Origin: Paracoccaceae bacterium | Lineage (GTDB): Bacteria > Pseudomonadota > Alphaproteobacteria > Rhodobacterales > Rhodobacteraceae | Length of the DNA: 64,000 nt | Assembly (NCBI GenBank): GCA_020630695.1 | Contig: JAHDIS010000003.1 | Span: 37,167 to 101,166, forward strand | Direction of reading: 5' to 3' | Shown here: piece by piece, positions 55,475-64,000 of the stretch | How the letters are laid out: each line of letters starts with the position of its first letter | Numbering within the stretch: position 1 is the stretch's first letter | Made by a program: the position numbers and the translations under genes | The notes under the pieces: model-generated | What the model saw: only the letters and a program-made list of their open reading frames with translations | Told to the model about the DNA's origin: nothing | Database searches by the model: none

Positions 55475-56350
55475 ATGGAATTCAGCCTACTCAGGCACAT
55501 GCGCCTGTTTCTGCTGACCACCCTTACCATGATCGCTTTTGCGGCAAACTCGGTTTTGAATCGCGCGGCTTTGGCCAGCGGCGGGATTGGCGCCATTGAG
55601 TTTGCAAACATCCGACTGATCGCCGGCGCAGCAATGCTGGCCATTCTGGCACTGGCGCTCAGGCGCCAATTTGTCTTTGGCGGCCCAGGGCGGATTGCCG
55701 CTGTTGCCGGGCTCTTGCTGTATCTTTTCGGTTTCTCTCTCGCCTATGTTTCTTTGGATTCCGGCCTTGGCGCACTGATCCTGTTCGGCACAGTTCAGAT
55801 CACGATGTTCTCGGGCAGCGTCTTGGGCGGCGAAAGACCTCCGGCCCAACGCTGGCTTGGGGCGGGTCTGGCATTTGGTGGCTTGGCGTGGCTGCTTTGG
55901 CCAACAGGACAAATGGATCTCAGCCTCATACATGCTGTGGCGATGATTGCGGCGGGGATCGGCTGGGGTGTCTATTCTCTGGCCGGGCGCAAGGCGAACG
56001 ATCCGTTGCTGGCGACAGCCGCCAATTTCGTGATCGCCGTGCCGCTGGGCCTGATAATGACCACAGCGCTACCGGTTCAAATGGATCCTGTCGCCTGGAC
56101 AAATACCGGCATTGGTCTTGCCGTGATCTCAGGGGCAATCACCTCGGGACTTGGATACGCGCTTTGGTACACTGTGCTGCCGCGCCTGGCCGGTACGGTT
56201 GCGGCCGTTGCACAACTGACAGTGCCGATCATCGCCATGCTGGGCGGCATGCTTTTCCTGAACGAAGCACTAACCTTGGATTTCGTCATAGCTGCGGCTT
56301 TGGTCCTTGGCGGAGTGACACTGTCAGTCGTCCGCTGGAACAAAGGCTAA
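55475..56350 (+). CDS. EamA/DMT-family transporter
   Basis: 291 aa with ten transmembrane segments in two EamA repeats (AANSVLNRAALASGGIGAIE in the first, GIGWGVYSLAGRKANDPLLA at the start of the second, SGLGYALWYTVLPRLAGTVA late). Exports a small metabolite of unknown identity. The start is uncertain: ATGs at 55475 and 55499 both lack a clear ribosome site. Its stop overlaps the convergent Nudix gene by 4 nt. Confidence 0.9.
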   Translation: MEFSLLRHMRLFLLTTLTMIAFAANSVLNRAALASGGIGAIEFANIRLIAGAAMLAILALALRRQFVFGGPGRIAAVAGLLLYLFGFSLAYVSLDSGLGALILFGTVQITMFSGSVLGGERPPAQRWLGAGLAFGGLAWLLWPTGQMDLSLIHAVAMIAAGIGWGVYSLAGRKANDPLLATAANFVIAVPLGLIMTTALPVQMDPVAWTNTGIGLAVISGAITSGLGYALWYTVLPRLAGTVAAVAQLTVPIIAMLGGMLFLNEALTLDFVIAAALVLGGVTLSVVRWNKG

Positions 56351-56799
56351 CGCTGAATCGGCTCCAGCGGATCGTAGTGAAACCCACCGTCAAAAGCGAT
56401 GCGCTCGAGGCTGGATGGCTTGAGACTGATCCGTGCCACTTCTGCCCGGCTGAAAAAACGGCGCGTGTCCACCACGCCTTCGGGATCCACCCAGGCATCG
56501 TCCAGAGATCCGTCCAGTAATTCACAACGAAAAAAGACTTCTACCTGATGAAAACTGCCGTCCGGATCATGGAATTCATTGACCAGACACGGCGCACCAA
56601 CGGCGATCTGCAAGCCGCATTCCTCATGGACCTCGCGCATGAGGTTGTCCGGCAAACTGCTGCCACGCTCGACCCCGCCCCCCGGCGCACACCACAGCGC
56701 ACTTTTGCCGCCCGGCCAAGCATTCACCAACAAGAGCTTTTCTTGGTAAATGAGCACGGCACGTGCGGCCAAGCGGGGCGGAGAAGTGCGGGTTTGCAT
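56347..56799 (-). CDS. Nudix hydrolase
   Basis: 150 aa. The Nudix box GGGVERGSSLPDNLMREVHE continues EECGL, keeping the catalytic REVxEE core though the early Glu is Ser. ARAVLIYQEKLLLVNAWPGG precedes it. The start at 56799 is set by AAAGGAG upstream; longer frames to 56835 are unsupported. Substrate unknown. Confidence 0.9.
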   Translation of the reverse strand: MQTRTSPPRLAARAVLIYQEKLLLVNAWPGGKSALWCAPGGGVERGSSLPDNLMREVHEECGLQIAVGAPCLVNEFHDPDGSFHQVEVFFRCELLDGSLDDAWVDPEGVVDTRRFFSRAEVARISLKPSSLERIAFDGGFHYDPLEPIQR

Positions 56800-56853
56800 G
56801 GGTGTGCTCCTTTCCCCCTTTATTAGGCGGGGCACGCCCGCTATTCCAGCGCC

Positions 56854-57636
56854 ATGACCCGACTTGCTGCTTTGATACTCTCAGCTTTGATAACAATGCC
56901 TGTTGCCGGACAGGCGCAGGATCGCGACTGCATTGTGATGCTGCACGGCCTTGCACGCAGCCCGTATTCCTTTGCGTTGATGGCCGAGTTCTTTGAATAC
57001 CGTGGTTACGAAGTGGTTGTTCCCGGGTACCCGTCCACGCAGGCCCGCGTGCAGACATTGGCCGATGATCTGCTGCCACAGGCTGTGGCGGCATGCGGAA
57101 ACGCACAAGTGAACTTTGTCACGCATTCGATGGGCGGGATTTTGTTGCGCTTCTGGCTCAAGGACAATCGCCCCGAAAACTTGGGCAGCGTTGTCATGCT
57201 CGCCCCACCCAACCAAGGCAGTGAACTGGTCGACGAACTCGGCGGCTGGGAGATTTTCAACTGGATTAACGGCCCGGCCGGTACGCAGTTGGGTACAGGT
57301 CCGGATGATCTGCCCCGCCTGTTGCCGCTGGTCGATTTTCCACTGGGCGTGATCGCGGGGTCGCAATCCCTGAACCCAGCATTTTCAGCGATTGTTCCCG
57401 GCGTGGATGATGGCAAGGTATCCGTCGAGTCCACCAAGGTTGCGGGTATGAGCGGGCATTTAACCATGCCCGTCACCCATACTTTCATCATGCAGTCACC
57501 AGCTGTCATGGCTCAGACCGCGCTGTTCCTTGAAGAAGGCAGGTTCGACAAGGACCTCGACTGGGCGTCTTACTTTGAGCCACAACAATTGGCCTGTTTT
57601 CTGGGCCTGTGCGATGAGACCGAAGATGACGATTGA
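56854..57636 (+). CDS. Secreted alpha/beta hydrolase (lipase-like)
   Basis: 260 aa with a signal peptide (about 1-21, ending GQAQ). [15 protein letters not shown] is the oxyanion strand, THSMGGIL carries the nucleophile Ser near residue 90, and [14 protein letters not shown] holds the likely catalytic His. Two Cys near the end ([10 protein letters not shown]). The fold resembles triacylglycerol lipase/PGAP1-like enzymes. The phnM start lies 11 nt inside its end, in another frame. Confidence 0.87.
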   Translation: MTRLAALILSALITMPVAGQAQDRDCIVMLHGLARSPYSFALMAEFFEYRGYEVVVPGYPSTQARVQTLADDLLPQAVAACGNAQVNFVTHSMGGILLRFWLKDNRPENLGSVVMLAPPNQGSELVDELGGWEIFNWINGPAGTQLGTGPDDLPRLLPLVDFPLGVIAGSQSLNPAFSAIVPGVDDGKVSVESTKVAGMSGHLTMPVTHTFIMQSPAVMAQTALFLEEGRFDKDLDWASYFEPQQLACFLGLCDETEDDD

Positions 57637-58771
57637 GATCACCCTGACCGGCGCGCGGGTTCTTCGCCCGGGCGGGTGGGATGACGGCCCGCTTGGTCTT
57701 GGCGCTGGCCAGGTGTGGGACGACGCCACCGGCAGACAGGTGGACTTGCGCGGATATGATGTGCTTCCGGGGATTGTCGATGCGCATGGCGATGGTTTTG
57801 AACGTCATATGGCCCCACGCCGTGGCGCGTTGCGCGAACGTGATGCAGGCATGTGGGCTGTCGCCAATGAACTTGCCTCGAACGGCATCACAACCGCGAT
57901 GCTTGCACAATTCTGGAGCTGGGAAGGTGGTCTGCGTGGACCCGAGTTTGCCCTCGAGGTCCTGGACTCTATCGCCGTGACAAACCCGCGGGTTCCGGTG
58001 GACCTGCGCCCTCAACTCCGGATCGAAACACACTATCTGGACGCCTTTGAACAAGCCGAACATGCGATTAAGCAATTCGGTGTCGGTTATGTGGTGATGA
58101 ACGATCACCTGCCCCATGACAGGCTCGCTGCCGGACGCACGCCCAAACGATTGACCGGTCAGGCTTTGAAGTCCGGCCGCAACCCGGCCGATCACCTTGC
58201 ACTGATGCAACGCCTGCACGAAGCCAGTGATCAGGTTCCGGCCATAATGGACAGCCTCTGCGCGCGACTGTCAGCGCAGGGAGTTCTGATCGGAAGTCAC
58301 GACGACGATACGCCTCAGAGTGTCGAAACATGGAGTGCGCGCGGAGCGCGCGTTTCCGAATTTCCTGAAACCCCTCAGGCAGCCGAGGCGGCGCGTGCTC
58401 TCGGGATGGGCACGGTCATGGGCGCGCCGAATGTTGTGCGGGGCGCCTCGCATGCTGGCAAAGTTGCCGCCAAGGACATCATCGCATCCGGCCTATGCGA
58501 CGCTCTTGCTTCGGACTATCACTACCCATCCCCCGCAAGGGCCGCATGGCGCTGCATCGAACTTGGCTTGCTGAACGAAGCCGAGGCTTGGGCTTTGGTA
58601 TCCAGTGGTCCTGCGCGTCTGTTGGGCCTGGCTGACCGCGGCACGCTCGAAACTGGCAAACGCGCCGATCTTATTGTCATGGATCGCGAAACCCGCCAAA
58701 TCGTTGCGACGATTGCCGGTGGAGAAATGGCATTTTTGTCCGGCAATGTGGCGGCACGCTTTGTTGCGTGA
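57626..58771 (+). CDS. phnM: PhnM-like alpha-D-ribose 1-methylphosphonate 5-triphosphate diphosphatase
   Basis: 381 aa amidohydrolase-fold enzyme of the C-P lyase pathway, which removes pyrophosphate from ribose 1-methylphosphonate 5-triphosphate. The metal site is [20 protein letters not shown] at about residues 48-67, with [19 protein letters not shown] and [18 protein letters not shown] further on. The start at 57626 overlaps the lipase end by 11 nt. No phnGHIJKL genes lie in the window, so it is away from the rest of its pathway or is a second copy. Confidence 0.9.
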   Translation: MTIEITLTGARVLRPGGWDDGPLGLGAGQVWDDATGRQVDLRGYDVLPGIVDAHGDGFERHMAPRRGALRERDAGMWAVANELASNGITTAMLAQFWSWEGGLRGPEFALEVLDSIAVTNPRVPVDLRPQLRIETHYLDAFEQAEHAIKQFGVGYVVMNDHLPHDRLAAGRTPKRLTGQALKSGRNPADHLALMQRLHEASDQVPAIMDSLCARLSAQGVLIGSHDDDTPQSVETWSARGARVSEFPETPQAAEAARALGMGTVMGAPNVVRGASHAGKVAAKDIIASGLCDALASDYHYPSPARAAWRCIELGLLNEAEAWALVSSGPARLLGLADRGTLETGKRADLIVMDRETRQIVATIAGGEMAFLSGNVAARFVA

Positions 58772-58871
58772 CCAAGCGTTCCAACAGATTCCGACTGCCT
58801 CGGGGTGATTTAGACGAAAGCCAAAGAGCCTGCCCCCCCACGGCCAATCGCACGCCCCATAGTACAGAACG

Positions 58872-61679
58872 TCAGTGTGCTTCAGCCCAATTTGCGCCCT
58901 GCCCCGCATCCACAACCAATGGCACGTCCAGTTTGACAACCGGTTCCGACGCTTTTTCCATGACGTTCTTGGCGACGCCGATCAATTCATCGGTTGCGCT
59001 TTCCTCCACTTCGAAAAGCAATTCATCGTGCACTTGCAGCAGCATCTTGGCAGGCAGATTGGCAATTGCCTCTGGCATGCGCACCATGGCCCGGCGGATG
59101 ATATCAGCGGCCGTGCCCTGAATTGGCGCGTTGATCGCCGCACGTTTGGCAAAGCCCGCACGCGGGCCAGAGGCCGCGATTTCCGGCGTATGAATAACCC
59201 GGCCAAACAGGGTTTCGACACGTTTGTGTTCCTTCGCAAAGGCAACTGTGTCGTCCATGTAGGCTTTGATGCCGGGGAACCGTTCGAAATAGCGGTCGAT
59301 GAACCCCTGCGCTTCGCTGCGTGGAATGCGCAGGTTCCGAGCAAGTCCAAATCCCGAGATGCCGTAGATCACACCAAAGTTGATCGCCTTTGCCTGACGT
59401 CGGACATCCGGCGTCATTTCGTCCAAAGGTACGTTGAACATTTCCGAAGCGGTCATCGCATGGATGTCCAGTCCGTCGCGGAACGCCTGTTTCAGGGCAT
59501 CGATGTTTGCCATATGCGCCAAGATGCGCAGTTCAATCTGGCTGTAGTCCAGCGCGACCAGAACCTTGCCCGGTTCTGCGACAAAGGCCTCGCGGATGCG
59601 GCGGCCTTCCTCGGTGCGGATCGGAATGTTCTGAAGGTTCGGATCAGTGGATGCGAGCCGCCCCGTGTTCGCGCCCGCAATCGAGTAGGAGGTATGCACA
59701 CGCCCCGTTTCGGCGTTGATATGTTCCTGCAACGCGTCCGTGTAGGTGGATTTTAGCTTGGACAACTGCCGCCAGTCCAACACGCGACGCGGCAGTTCAT
59801 GTTCGGTAGCCAGATCTTCGAGGATATCAGCACCGGTCGAGTATTTGCCGTTCTTCCCGCGCTTCCCGCCTTCGAGCCCCATCGTCTCGAACAGAATTTC
59901 GCCCAACTGCGCCGGACTGCCAACGTTAAAGCTTTGACCGGCAAGTTCGTGAATCTCGGATTCCAAACCAGCCATTTTTTGTGCAAAGGCATTCGACATT
60001 CGGCTCAGTACATCACGGTCAACGTGGATGCCGTGCATTTCCATCTGCGCAAGCACCGGAACCAAGGGGCGCTCAAGCCCTTCGTAGACCCGTGTGACAC
60101 GCGCCTGGTGCAATTGCGGTTTGAACAATTGCCACAGTCGCAATGTGATGTCTGCATCTTCAGCAGCGTATTTGACCGCCTCATCGATCGGAACCCGATC
60201 AAAGGTGATCTGGCTTTTGCCTGTGCCCAACAGCGTTTTGATCGGAATAGGAGTATGTGACAGGTAGCGTTCGGCCAGAGCGTCCATGCCATGTCCATGC
60301 AGTCCCGCGTTCATCGCGTAGGACATCAACATGGTGTCATCGATTGGGGCGACCTGCACACCGTAACGCGCAAATATCTTTGCGTCGTACTTCATGTTCT
60401 GGCCAATCTTCATGATGGCCGGATCTTCCAGCATCGGTCGCAGAACATCCAGCGCTTCATTCAGGCCGATTTGACCTTCGGCGAGATCATCGCTTCCGAA
60501 CAGATCGTCTGTTCCGGCCGCACGATGGGTCAGAGGCACATAGCAGGCCTCACCCGCTTCGACACACAGCGATATTCCAACCAGATCACAGGCCATTTCG
60601 TTCAGACCTGTTGTTTCGGTATCCACAGCCACCCAGCCGCGTTCATGGGCCTTGGCAACCCACCGTTCCAACGCGGCGACATCGCGAACGCACTCGTATT
60701 TCGACGGATCGATGGGTGGGGCTTCGGGCGCATCGCCTGTGGACGGGTTTGCGCCCTCGGGTGTCGTGTCCGGGATGACCGGCGCTTCGACGCCAAGGCT
60801 CTCGGAAATGCGCTTCGTCAGTGTGCGGAATTCCATTTCCGCCAAAAAGCCCATCAGATCATCGGCAACAGGGTCACGAACTTCCAGATCATCCAAGGAA
60901 AAAGGCAGGTCCATGTCGCAATCAAGCTGCACAAGCTTTTTCGAAAGCTCAATCTGATCCCGTTTCTCGATCAAGGTCTCGCGGCGCTTGGGTTGTTTGA
61001 TTTCGCCCGCCCGGTCCAGCAGTTCTTCCAGTGTTCCAAATTCGTTGATCAGCAAAGCAGCTGTCTTGATCCCGATCCCGGGAGCCCCCGGTACGTTGTC
61101 CACGGAATCGCCCGCCAGCGCCTGAACATCGACCACACGCTCTGGCCCAACGCCGAATTTTTCCCAAACACCGTCGCGGTCAATGCGTTTGTTCTTCATC
61201 GGGTCGAGCATCTCGACACCATCGCCGACCAGCTGCATCAGGTCCTTGTCAGACGACAGGATCGTGACACGGCCCCCTGCCTCACGCGCCTGCACAGCCA
61301 GCGTTGCCATGATGTCGTCGGCTTCGAAACCTTCGATCTCTTTGCAGGCAATGTTAAACGCTTCGGTCGCGCGCCGCGTCAGCGGAATTTGCGGGCGCAG
61401 GTCTTCTGGCATGGCTTCGCGGTTGGCTTTGTACAGATCGTACAGGTCATTGCGGAATGTATGGCTACCTTTGTCAAAGATGACGGCCACATGGGTCACG
61501 TCCCCACCGGCATTCCCTTCGACATAGCGCTGCAACATGTTGCAAAATCCGCTGACTGCGCCAATCGGCAGCCCATCTGATTTCCGGGTCAAAGGCGGCA
61601 ACGCGTGATACGCGCGAAAGATAAAGGCCGACCCATCGATCAAATGCAGGTGGCACCCTTTTCCGAAATTTCCCGCCAT
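58872..61679 (-). CDS. polA: DNA polymerase I
   Basis: 935 aa. The 5'-3' exonuclease domain is at about 1-300 (HLIDGSAFIFRAYHALPP, FEADDIMATLA), the 3'-5' exonuclease at about 340-540 with intact AVDTETTGLN, and the family A polymerase at about 560-935 with LVALDYSQIELRILAHMA and LLQVHDELLFE. Used in repair and Okazaki fragment processing. The start MAGNFGKGCHLH at 61679 has GGAG upstream; the open frame extends 60 codons further without support. Confidence 0.97.
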   Translation of the reverse strand: MAGNFGKGCHLHLIDGSAFIFRAYHALPPLTRKSDGLPIGAVSGFCNMLQRYVEGNAGGDVTHVAVIFDKGSHTFRNDLYDLYKANREAMPEDLRPQIPLTRRATEAFNIACKEIEGFEADDIMATLAVQAREAGGRVTILSSDKDLMQLVGDGVEMLDPMKNKRIDRDGVWEKFGVGPERVVDVQALAGDSVDNVPGAPGIGIKTAALLINEFGTLEELLDRAGEIKQPKRRETLIEKRDQIELSKKLVQLDCDMDLPFSLDDLEVRDPVADDLMGFLAEMEFRTLTKRISESLGVEAPVIPDTTPEGANPSTGDAPEAPPIDPSKYECVRDVAALERWVAKAHERGWVAVDTETTGLNEMACDLVGISLCVEAGEACYVPLTHRAAGTDDLFGSDDLAEGQIGLNEALDVLRPMLEDPAIMKIGQNMKYDAKIFARYGVQVAPIDDTMLMSYAMNAGLHGHGMDALAERYLSHTPIPIKTLLGTGKSQITFDRVPIDEAVKYAAEDADITLRLWQLFKPQLHQARVTRVYEGLERPLVPVLAQMEMHGIHVDRDVLSRMSNAFAQKMAGLESEIHELAGQSFNVGSPAQLGEILFETMGLEGGKRGKNGKYSTGADILEDLATEHELPRRVLDWRQLSKLKSTYTDALQEHINAETGRVHTSYSIAGANTGRLASTDPNLQNIPIRTEEGRRIREAFVAEPGKVLVALDYSQIELRILAHMANIDALKQAFRDGLDIHAMTASEMFNVPLDEMTPDVRRQAKAINFGVIYGISGFGLARNLRIPRSEAQGFIDRYFERFPGIKAYMDDTVAFAKEHKRVETLFGRVIHTPEIAASGPRAGFAKRAAINAPIQGTAADIIRRAMVRMPEAIANLPAKMLLQVHDELLFEVEESATDELIGVAKNVMEKASEPVVKLDVPLVVDAGQGANWAEAH

Positions 61680-61718
61680 GGTAGCTAGCTCCGCAAATTG
61701 TCGAACCCGAGTGATCCC

Positions 61719-62225
61719 ATGAAACGCGCCATTGTTCCAGTTCTCCTGTGCATCAATTTCATGGCTGGGAGTGCAAACGCCGAAAGCCTGCCGCCGATCG
61801 GTGGCGATGAAAGGCGGTCGGCAATTCCGGACTGCATTCTGAAACCGGGAAGTCAGCAAAGCTGCGCCCGCATTCTGGCCTGTATCGGCGTTGACGGCCT
61901 CTACTTTGATGGAGGCGCCTTTGGGTGGGACACGGGTGTTGTTCTGGGCAGCCGGAGCGATGGCGTGCCCTGCGCAGGCGAATGGCGCAGTGGCGGTCTG
62001 TTTGGCTCGGGAACCGCTAAGATGGAGTGTGAAGACGGCCTGACCGTCGGCGCGATCTACTACAGTCAGGATTCAGAAACAGGCACGGCACTGGGACGCG
62101 GTTCAGACAACCTCGGGCGCGGGATTATCGCATGGTCTGGCGAAAACGTGCTGAAATACCTTACGCCCGATGGACGCCCCAGCGCAGAGTTGCCCTGCGG
62201 GCCAACCCCAATTCCAATCAGTTGA
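61719..62225 (+). CDS. Secreted protein of unknown function
   Basis: 168 aa with a signal peptide (KRAIVPVLLCINFMAGSANA). The mature part has five Cys (PDCILKPGSQQSCARILACI, VPCAGEW, MECEDGL) and a glycine-rich beta pattern (GLFGSGTAKMECEDGLTVGA). No family recognised. Divergent from polA; its stop overlaps the convergent hemolysin III gene by 8 nt. Confidence 0.72.
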   Translation: MKRAIVPVLLCINFMAGSANAESLPPIGGDERRSAIPDCILKPGSQQSCARILACIGVDGLYFDGGAFGWDTGVVLGSRSDGVPCAGEWRSGGLFGSGTAKMECEDGLTVGAIYYSQDSETGTALGRGSDNLGRGIIAWSGENVLKYLTPDGRPSAELPCGPTPIPIS

Positions 62226-62913
62226 TCGAGGGTGCCACTTGTGGTGCCGCAACGCACAGCAGCACGGCCACATACAAAACCACGGACGCAACAACCACAA
62301 ATCCGTGCCAGATCGTGTTGTGAAACTTCAGACGCCATGCCAACAAAAACGGTGTGCCAACTGAATAGAGAACACCGCCGATCAACATCAGCGCCACCAC
62401 ACTGCGCGGCAAAGCGCCCAAGATATCCCAGCCGCCGAAAATAATGGCCCAACCGGTGCACAAGCACATCAAGACCGCCAGACCGGACGAAACATTGCGC
62501 CGGAACAAGGTGATCGCCATAGCACCCAATGCCGCGCTCCAGACTGCCGCCAAAAGACCAGATCCAGCCCCGGTCAAAAGCGCAAACGGCGTGTAAGTAC
62601 CCGCGATTTTGAGATGGATCGCCGACATATCAATACGCCGGAACAAGGCCGTCATATGCGGGCGGCCAGCGTGATTGTAGAGCAGCGACGCTGTCAACAT
62701 TGCAATCAGCGTCAGCCCATAGATTGAAACGCCAAAGACGCTTGCTGCGTCCCGCCGCCAGAGCAGCGTCACCGCGATCAGCACCGGCACAGCGCCCAAA
62801 GCAATGCCTAGCGCAGCGACGTGCAAAACAAGATCGCTGGTACGTTCCGCCCGGCTGTAAGCCCGCATCTCGGAGCCGGGCCGTGGCGTTGTGTTGTCCT
62901 TCAGAAGGGCCAT
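62218..62913 (-). CDS. Hemolysin III-family (PAQR-like) membrane protein
   Basis: 231 aa with seven transmembrane segments. SLLYNHAGRPHMTALFRRID, DMSAIHLKIAGTYTPFALL and the C-terminal FHNTIWHGFVVVAS supply the Ser, Asp and His zinc residues of the PAQR/hemolysin III fold. The name is historical; most members are lipid-linked membrane hydrolases or of unknown role. Confidence 0.9.
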   Translation of the reverse strand: MALLKDNTTPRPGSEMRAYSRAERTSDLVLHVAALGIALGAVPVLIAVTLLWRRDAASVFGVSIYGLTLIAMLTASLLYNHAGRPHMTALFRRIDMSAIHLKIAGTYTPFALLTGAGSGLLAAVWSAALGAMAITLFRRNVSSGLAVLMCLCTGWAIIFGGWDILGALPRSVVALMLIGGVLYSVGTPFLLAWRLKFHNTIWHGFVVVASVVLYVAVLLCVAAPQVAPSIN

Positions 62914-62993
62914 GCCTCCAGACTAGGCAGAAACGGCCGCATCACAAGCGTGACGCAAGGACAGGGTAAACAGGATGTGAAAGGAAGACCCTG

Positions 62994-63173
62994 TCAGACT
63001 TTGCCTTCAAAGTCCTCGTGGATGAACTTGGCATCGCAATAGGGGCATTCGACCCAGCCATGTTCGTTCGGGATTTGAAGCCAAACACGCGGGTGCCCGA
63101 GCGGGCCATCTCCCCCATCACAGGCCACGCGGTACGTGTCGACGATCTTGGTCTCTGGCGCCTGGGTGCTCAT
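62994..63173 (-). CDS. Zinc-finger domain protein (zf-CHCC, NDUFS6-like)
   Basis: 59 aa gene of 60 codons. The metal ligands are Cys18 in RVACDGGDG, His27 in LGHPRVWLQI, and Cys-x2-Cys in VECPYCDAKF. This is the CHCC pattern of the small zinc protein homologous to mitochondrial complex I subunit NDUFS6. AAGGAAA precedes the ATG. Rhodobacterales keep this gene as a stand-alone unit; a role in complex I is known for homologues. Confidence 0.88.
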   Translation of the reverse strand: MSTQAPETKIVDTYRVACDGGDGPLGHPRVWLQIPNEHGWVECPYCDAKFIHEDFEGKV

Positions 63174-63249
63174 TGGCTAGGTTTCCTTCCGGCTCGGTCT
63201 GTCTTATCAGCGTTATGACCAAAGCAGCCCGAAGGGGCAAGACATCGCT

Positions 63250-64000
63250 ATGACGCATAACGCAATCGCTCTATCCGGGCTGCGCAAGACCTACAAGAGT
63301 GGCCAAGAAGCGCTCAAAGGCATTGACCTCGCCGTTCCTGCTGGATCGATTTTCGGGCTCCTAGGCCCAAATGGCGCGGGCAAATCGACTTTGATCAACA
63401 TCCTTGCCGGTCTGGTTCTGAAAACCAGCGGCAAAGTCGAGATCTGGGGGTGGGACCAAGACTCAAACCCCCGTCAAAGCCGCGCCGCTATCGGAGTGAT
63501 GCCACAAGAGCTGAATCTCGATCCATTCTTTTCGCCTCATGGCGCGCTCGAGGTTCAGGCCGGGCTTTATGGCGTGCCTGCGTCGCGGCGCAAATCAGAC
63601 GAGATTCTCGCTATGGTCGGGCTTACGGACAAGCGGGACGCCTATGCCAGAACGCTGTCAGGCGGCATGCGGCGCCGGCTCTTGCTGGCCAAGGCATTGG
63701 TACACAGCCCACAGGTGCTGGTGCTGGATGAACCCACGGCAGGGGTCGATATCGAGCTGCGTCAAATGCTTTGGGAAAACGTGCGCCGGTTAAACCGGGA
63801 ACGCGGTATGACAATCATTCTGACGACCCACTATCTCGAAGAAGCCGAGGAAATGTGTGATGAGATCGCAATCATCAATCACGGAACTTTGGTTGCACAG
63901 GACAGCACGTCAAATCTTCTGGGCCAATTGGATGCCAAGACAATGATCATCACCCCTGCTGGCGGCGAATACACTCTGCCCAAGGCTGATGGAATATCAG
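63250..64000 (+). CDS. ABC transporter ATP-binding protein (C-terminus outside window)
   Basis: 250 codons to the window edge. Walker A is LGPNGAGKSTLINILAG, the signature TLSGGMRRRLLLAKALVHSP, Walker B QVLVLDEPTAGVD and the H-loop LTTHYLEEAEEMCDE. The GxDIELRQ and YLEEAEE segments are typical of DrrA/YadG-type exporters of drugs or lipids. The permease should lie just to the right. The start at 63250 is the first ATG; its ribosome site is weak. Confidence 0.93.
   Translation, partial: MTHNAIALSGLRKTYKSGQEALKGIDLAVPAGSIFGLLGPNGAGKSTLINILAGLVLKTSGKVEIWGWDQDSNPRQSRAAIGVMPQELNLDPFFSPHGALEVQAGLYGVPASRRKSDEILAMVGLTDKRDAYARTLSGGMRRRLLLAKALVHSPQVLVLDEPTAGVDIELRQMLWENVRRLNRERGMTIILTTHYLEEAEEMCDEIAIINHGTLVAQDSTSNLLGQLDAKTMIITPAGGEYTLPKADGIS

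Overview
The window looks like chromosomal DNA of a marine Roseobacter-group alphaproteobacterium (Rhodobacterales). The basis is the set of Rhodobacteraceae-type genes: rpoE-chrR with its divergent lipid operon, a run of DUF6455 proteins, DUF1467 next to methylmalonyl-CoA epimerase, gpmI-envC-ctpA-rppH, a free-standing bchJ and tandem Hint-domain proteins. Most of it is GC-rich core genome with tightly packed, often 1- or 4-nt-overlapping genes. The clear exception is a short AT-richer cassette between carB and gpmI. No IS element, phage block, CRISPR array or rRNA was seen; there is one tRNA, Leu(CAG).

Layout. 1-6.0 kb: sugar block with a TctA permease (cut by the left edge), a divergent LacI regulator, xylA-xylB and a divergent ROK regulator. 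6.1-8.7 kb: a TPR/hydrolase-like protein followed by a radical SAM gene that is split by a frame change. 8.9-18.1 kb: tRNA-Leu, an NDUFA9-like protein, three tandem DUF6455 genes, an M48 lipoprotein, small redox and membrane genes, mce, a lone receiver protein and a DUF1501/DUF1800 export pair. 18.1-24.6 kb: aspS, bchJ and carB. 24.6-25.9 kb: accessory cassette of a Clp-fold protease and a small membrane protein. 26.4-31.4 kb: gpmI-envC-ctpA, a strong terminator, then rppH and a secreted Cys-containing protein.

31.8-41.0 kb: rnr, a glycosyltransferase-like gene, a GNAT gene, dapE, two overlapping Hint genes facing the other way, then dapD with three coupled small genes. 41.1-42.8 kb: a radical SAM gene divergent from an NrtR-type Nudix regulator; between them is a near-perfect 26-bp palindrome. 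42.8-49.3 kb: a threonine/serine dehydratase, a LOG protein, a nucleotide-sugar epimerase/dehydratase, asd and small unknown genes.

49.3-55.4 kb: the singlet-oxygen module. RpoE and its zinc anti-sigma ChrR face a five-gene operon (FAD oxidoreductase, DUF1365, MFS, DUF3833, SDR), and both directions carry an ECF-like promoter with an 18-bp spacer. 55.5-64 kb: a DMT transporter, Nudix, lipase, a phnM far from any other phn gene, polA, a secreted protein, a hemolysin III protein, a 59-aa zinc-finger protein and an ABC ATPase cut by the right edge. The lysine/peptidoglycan branch is represented by asd, dapD and dapE in separate places.

The best candidates for little-described biology are the NrtR/radical SAM pair with its palindrome, the Clp-fold/membrane cassette, the intact-plus-degenerate Hint pair, the TPR-hydrolase/split radical SAM operon and the DUF6455 triplet.
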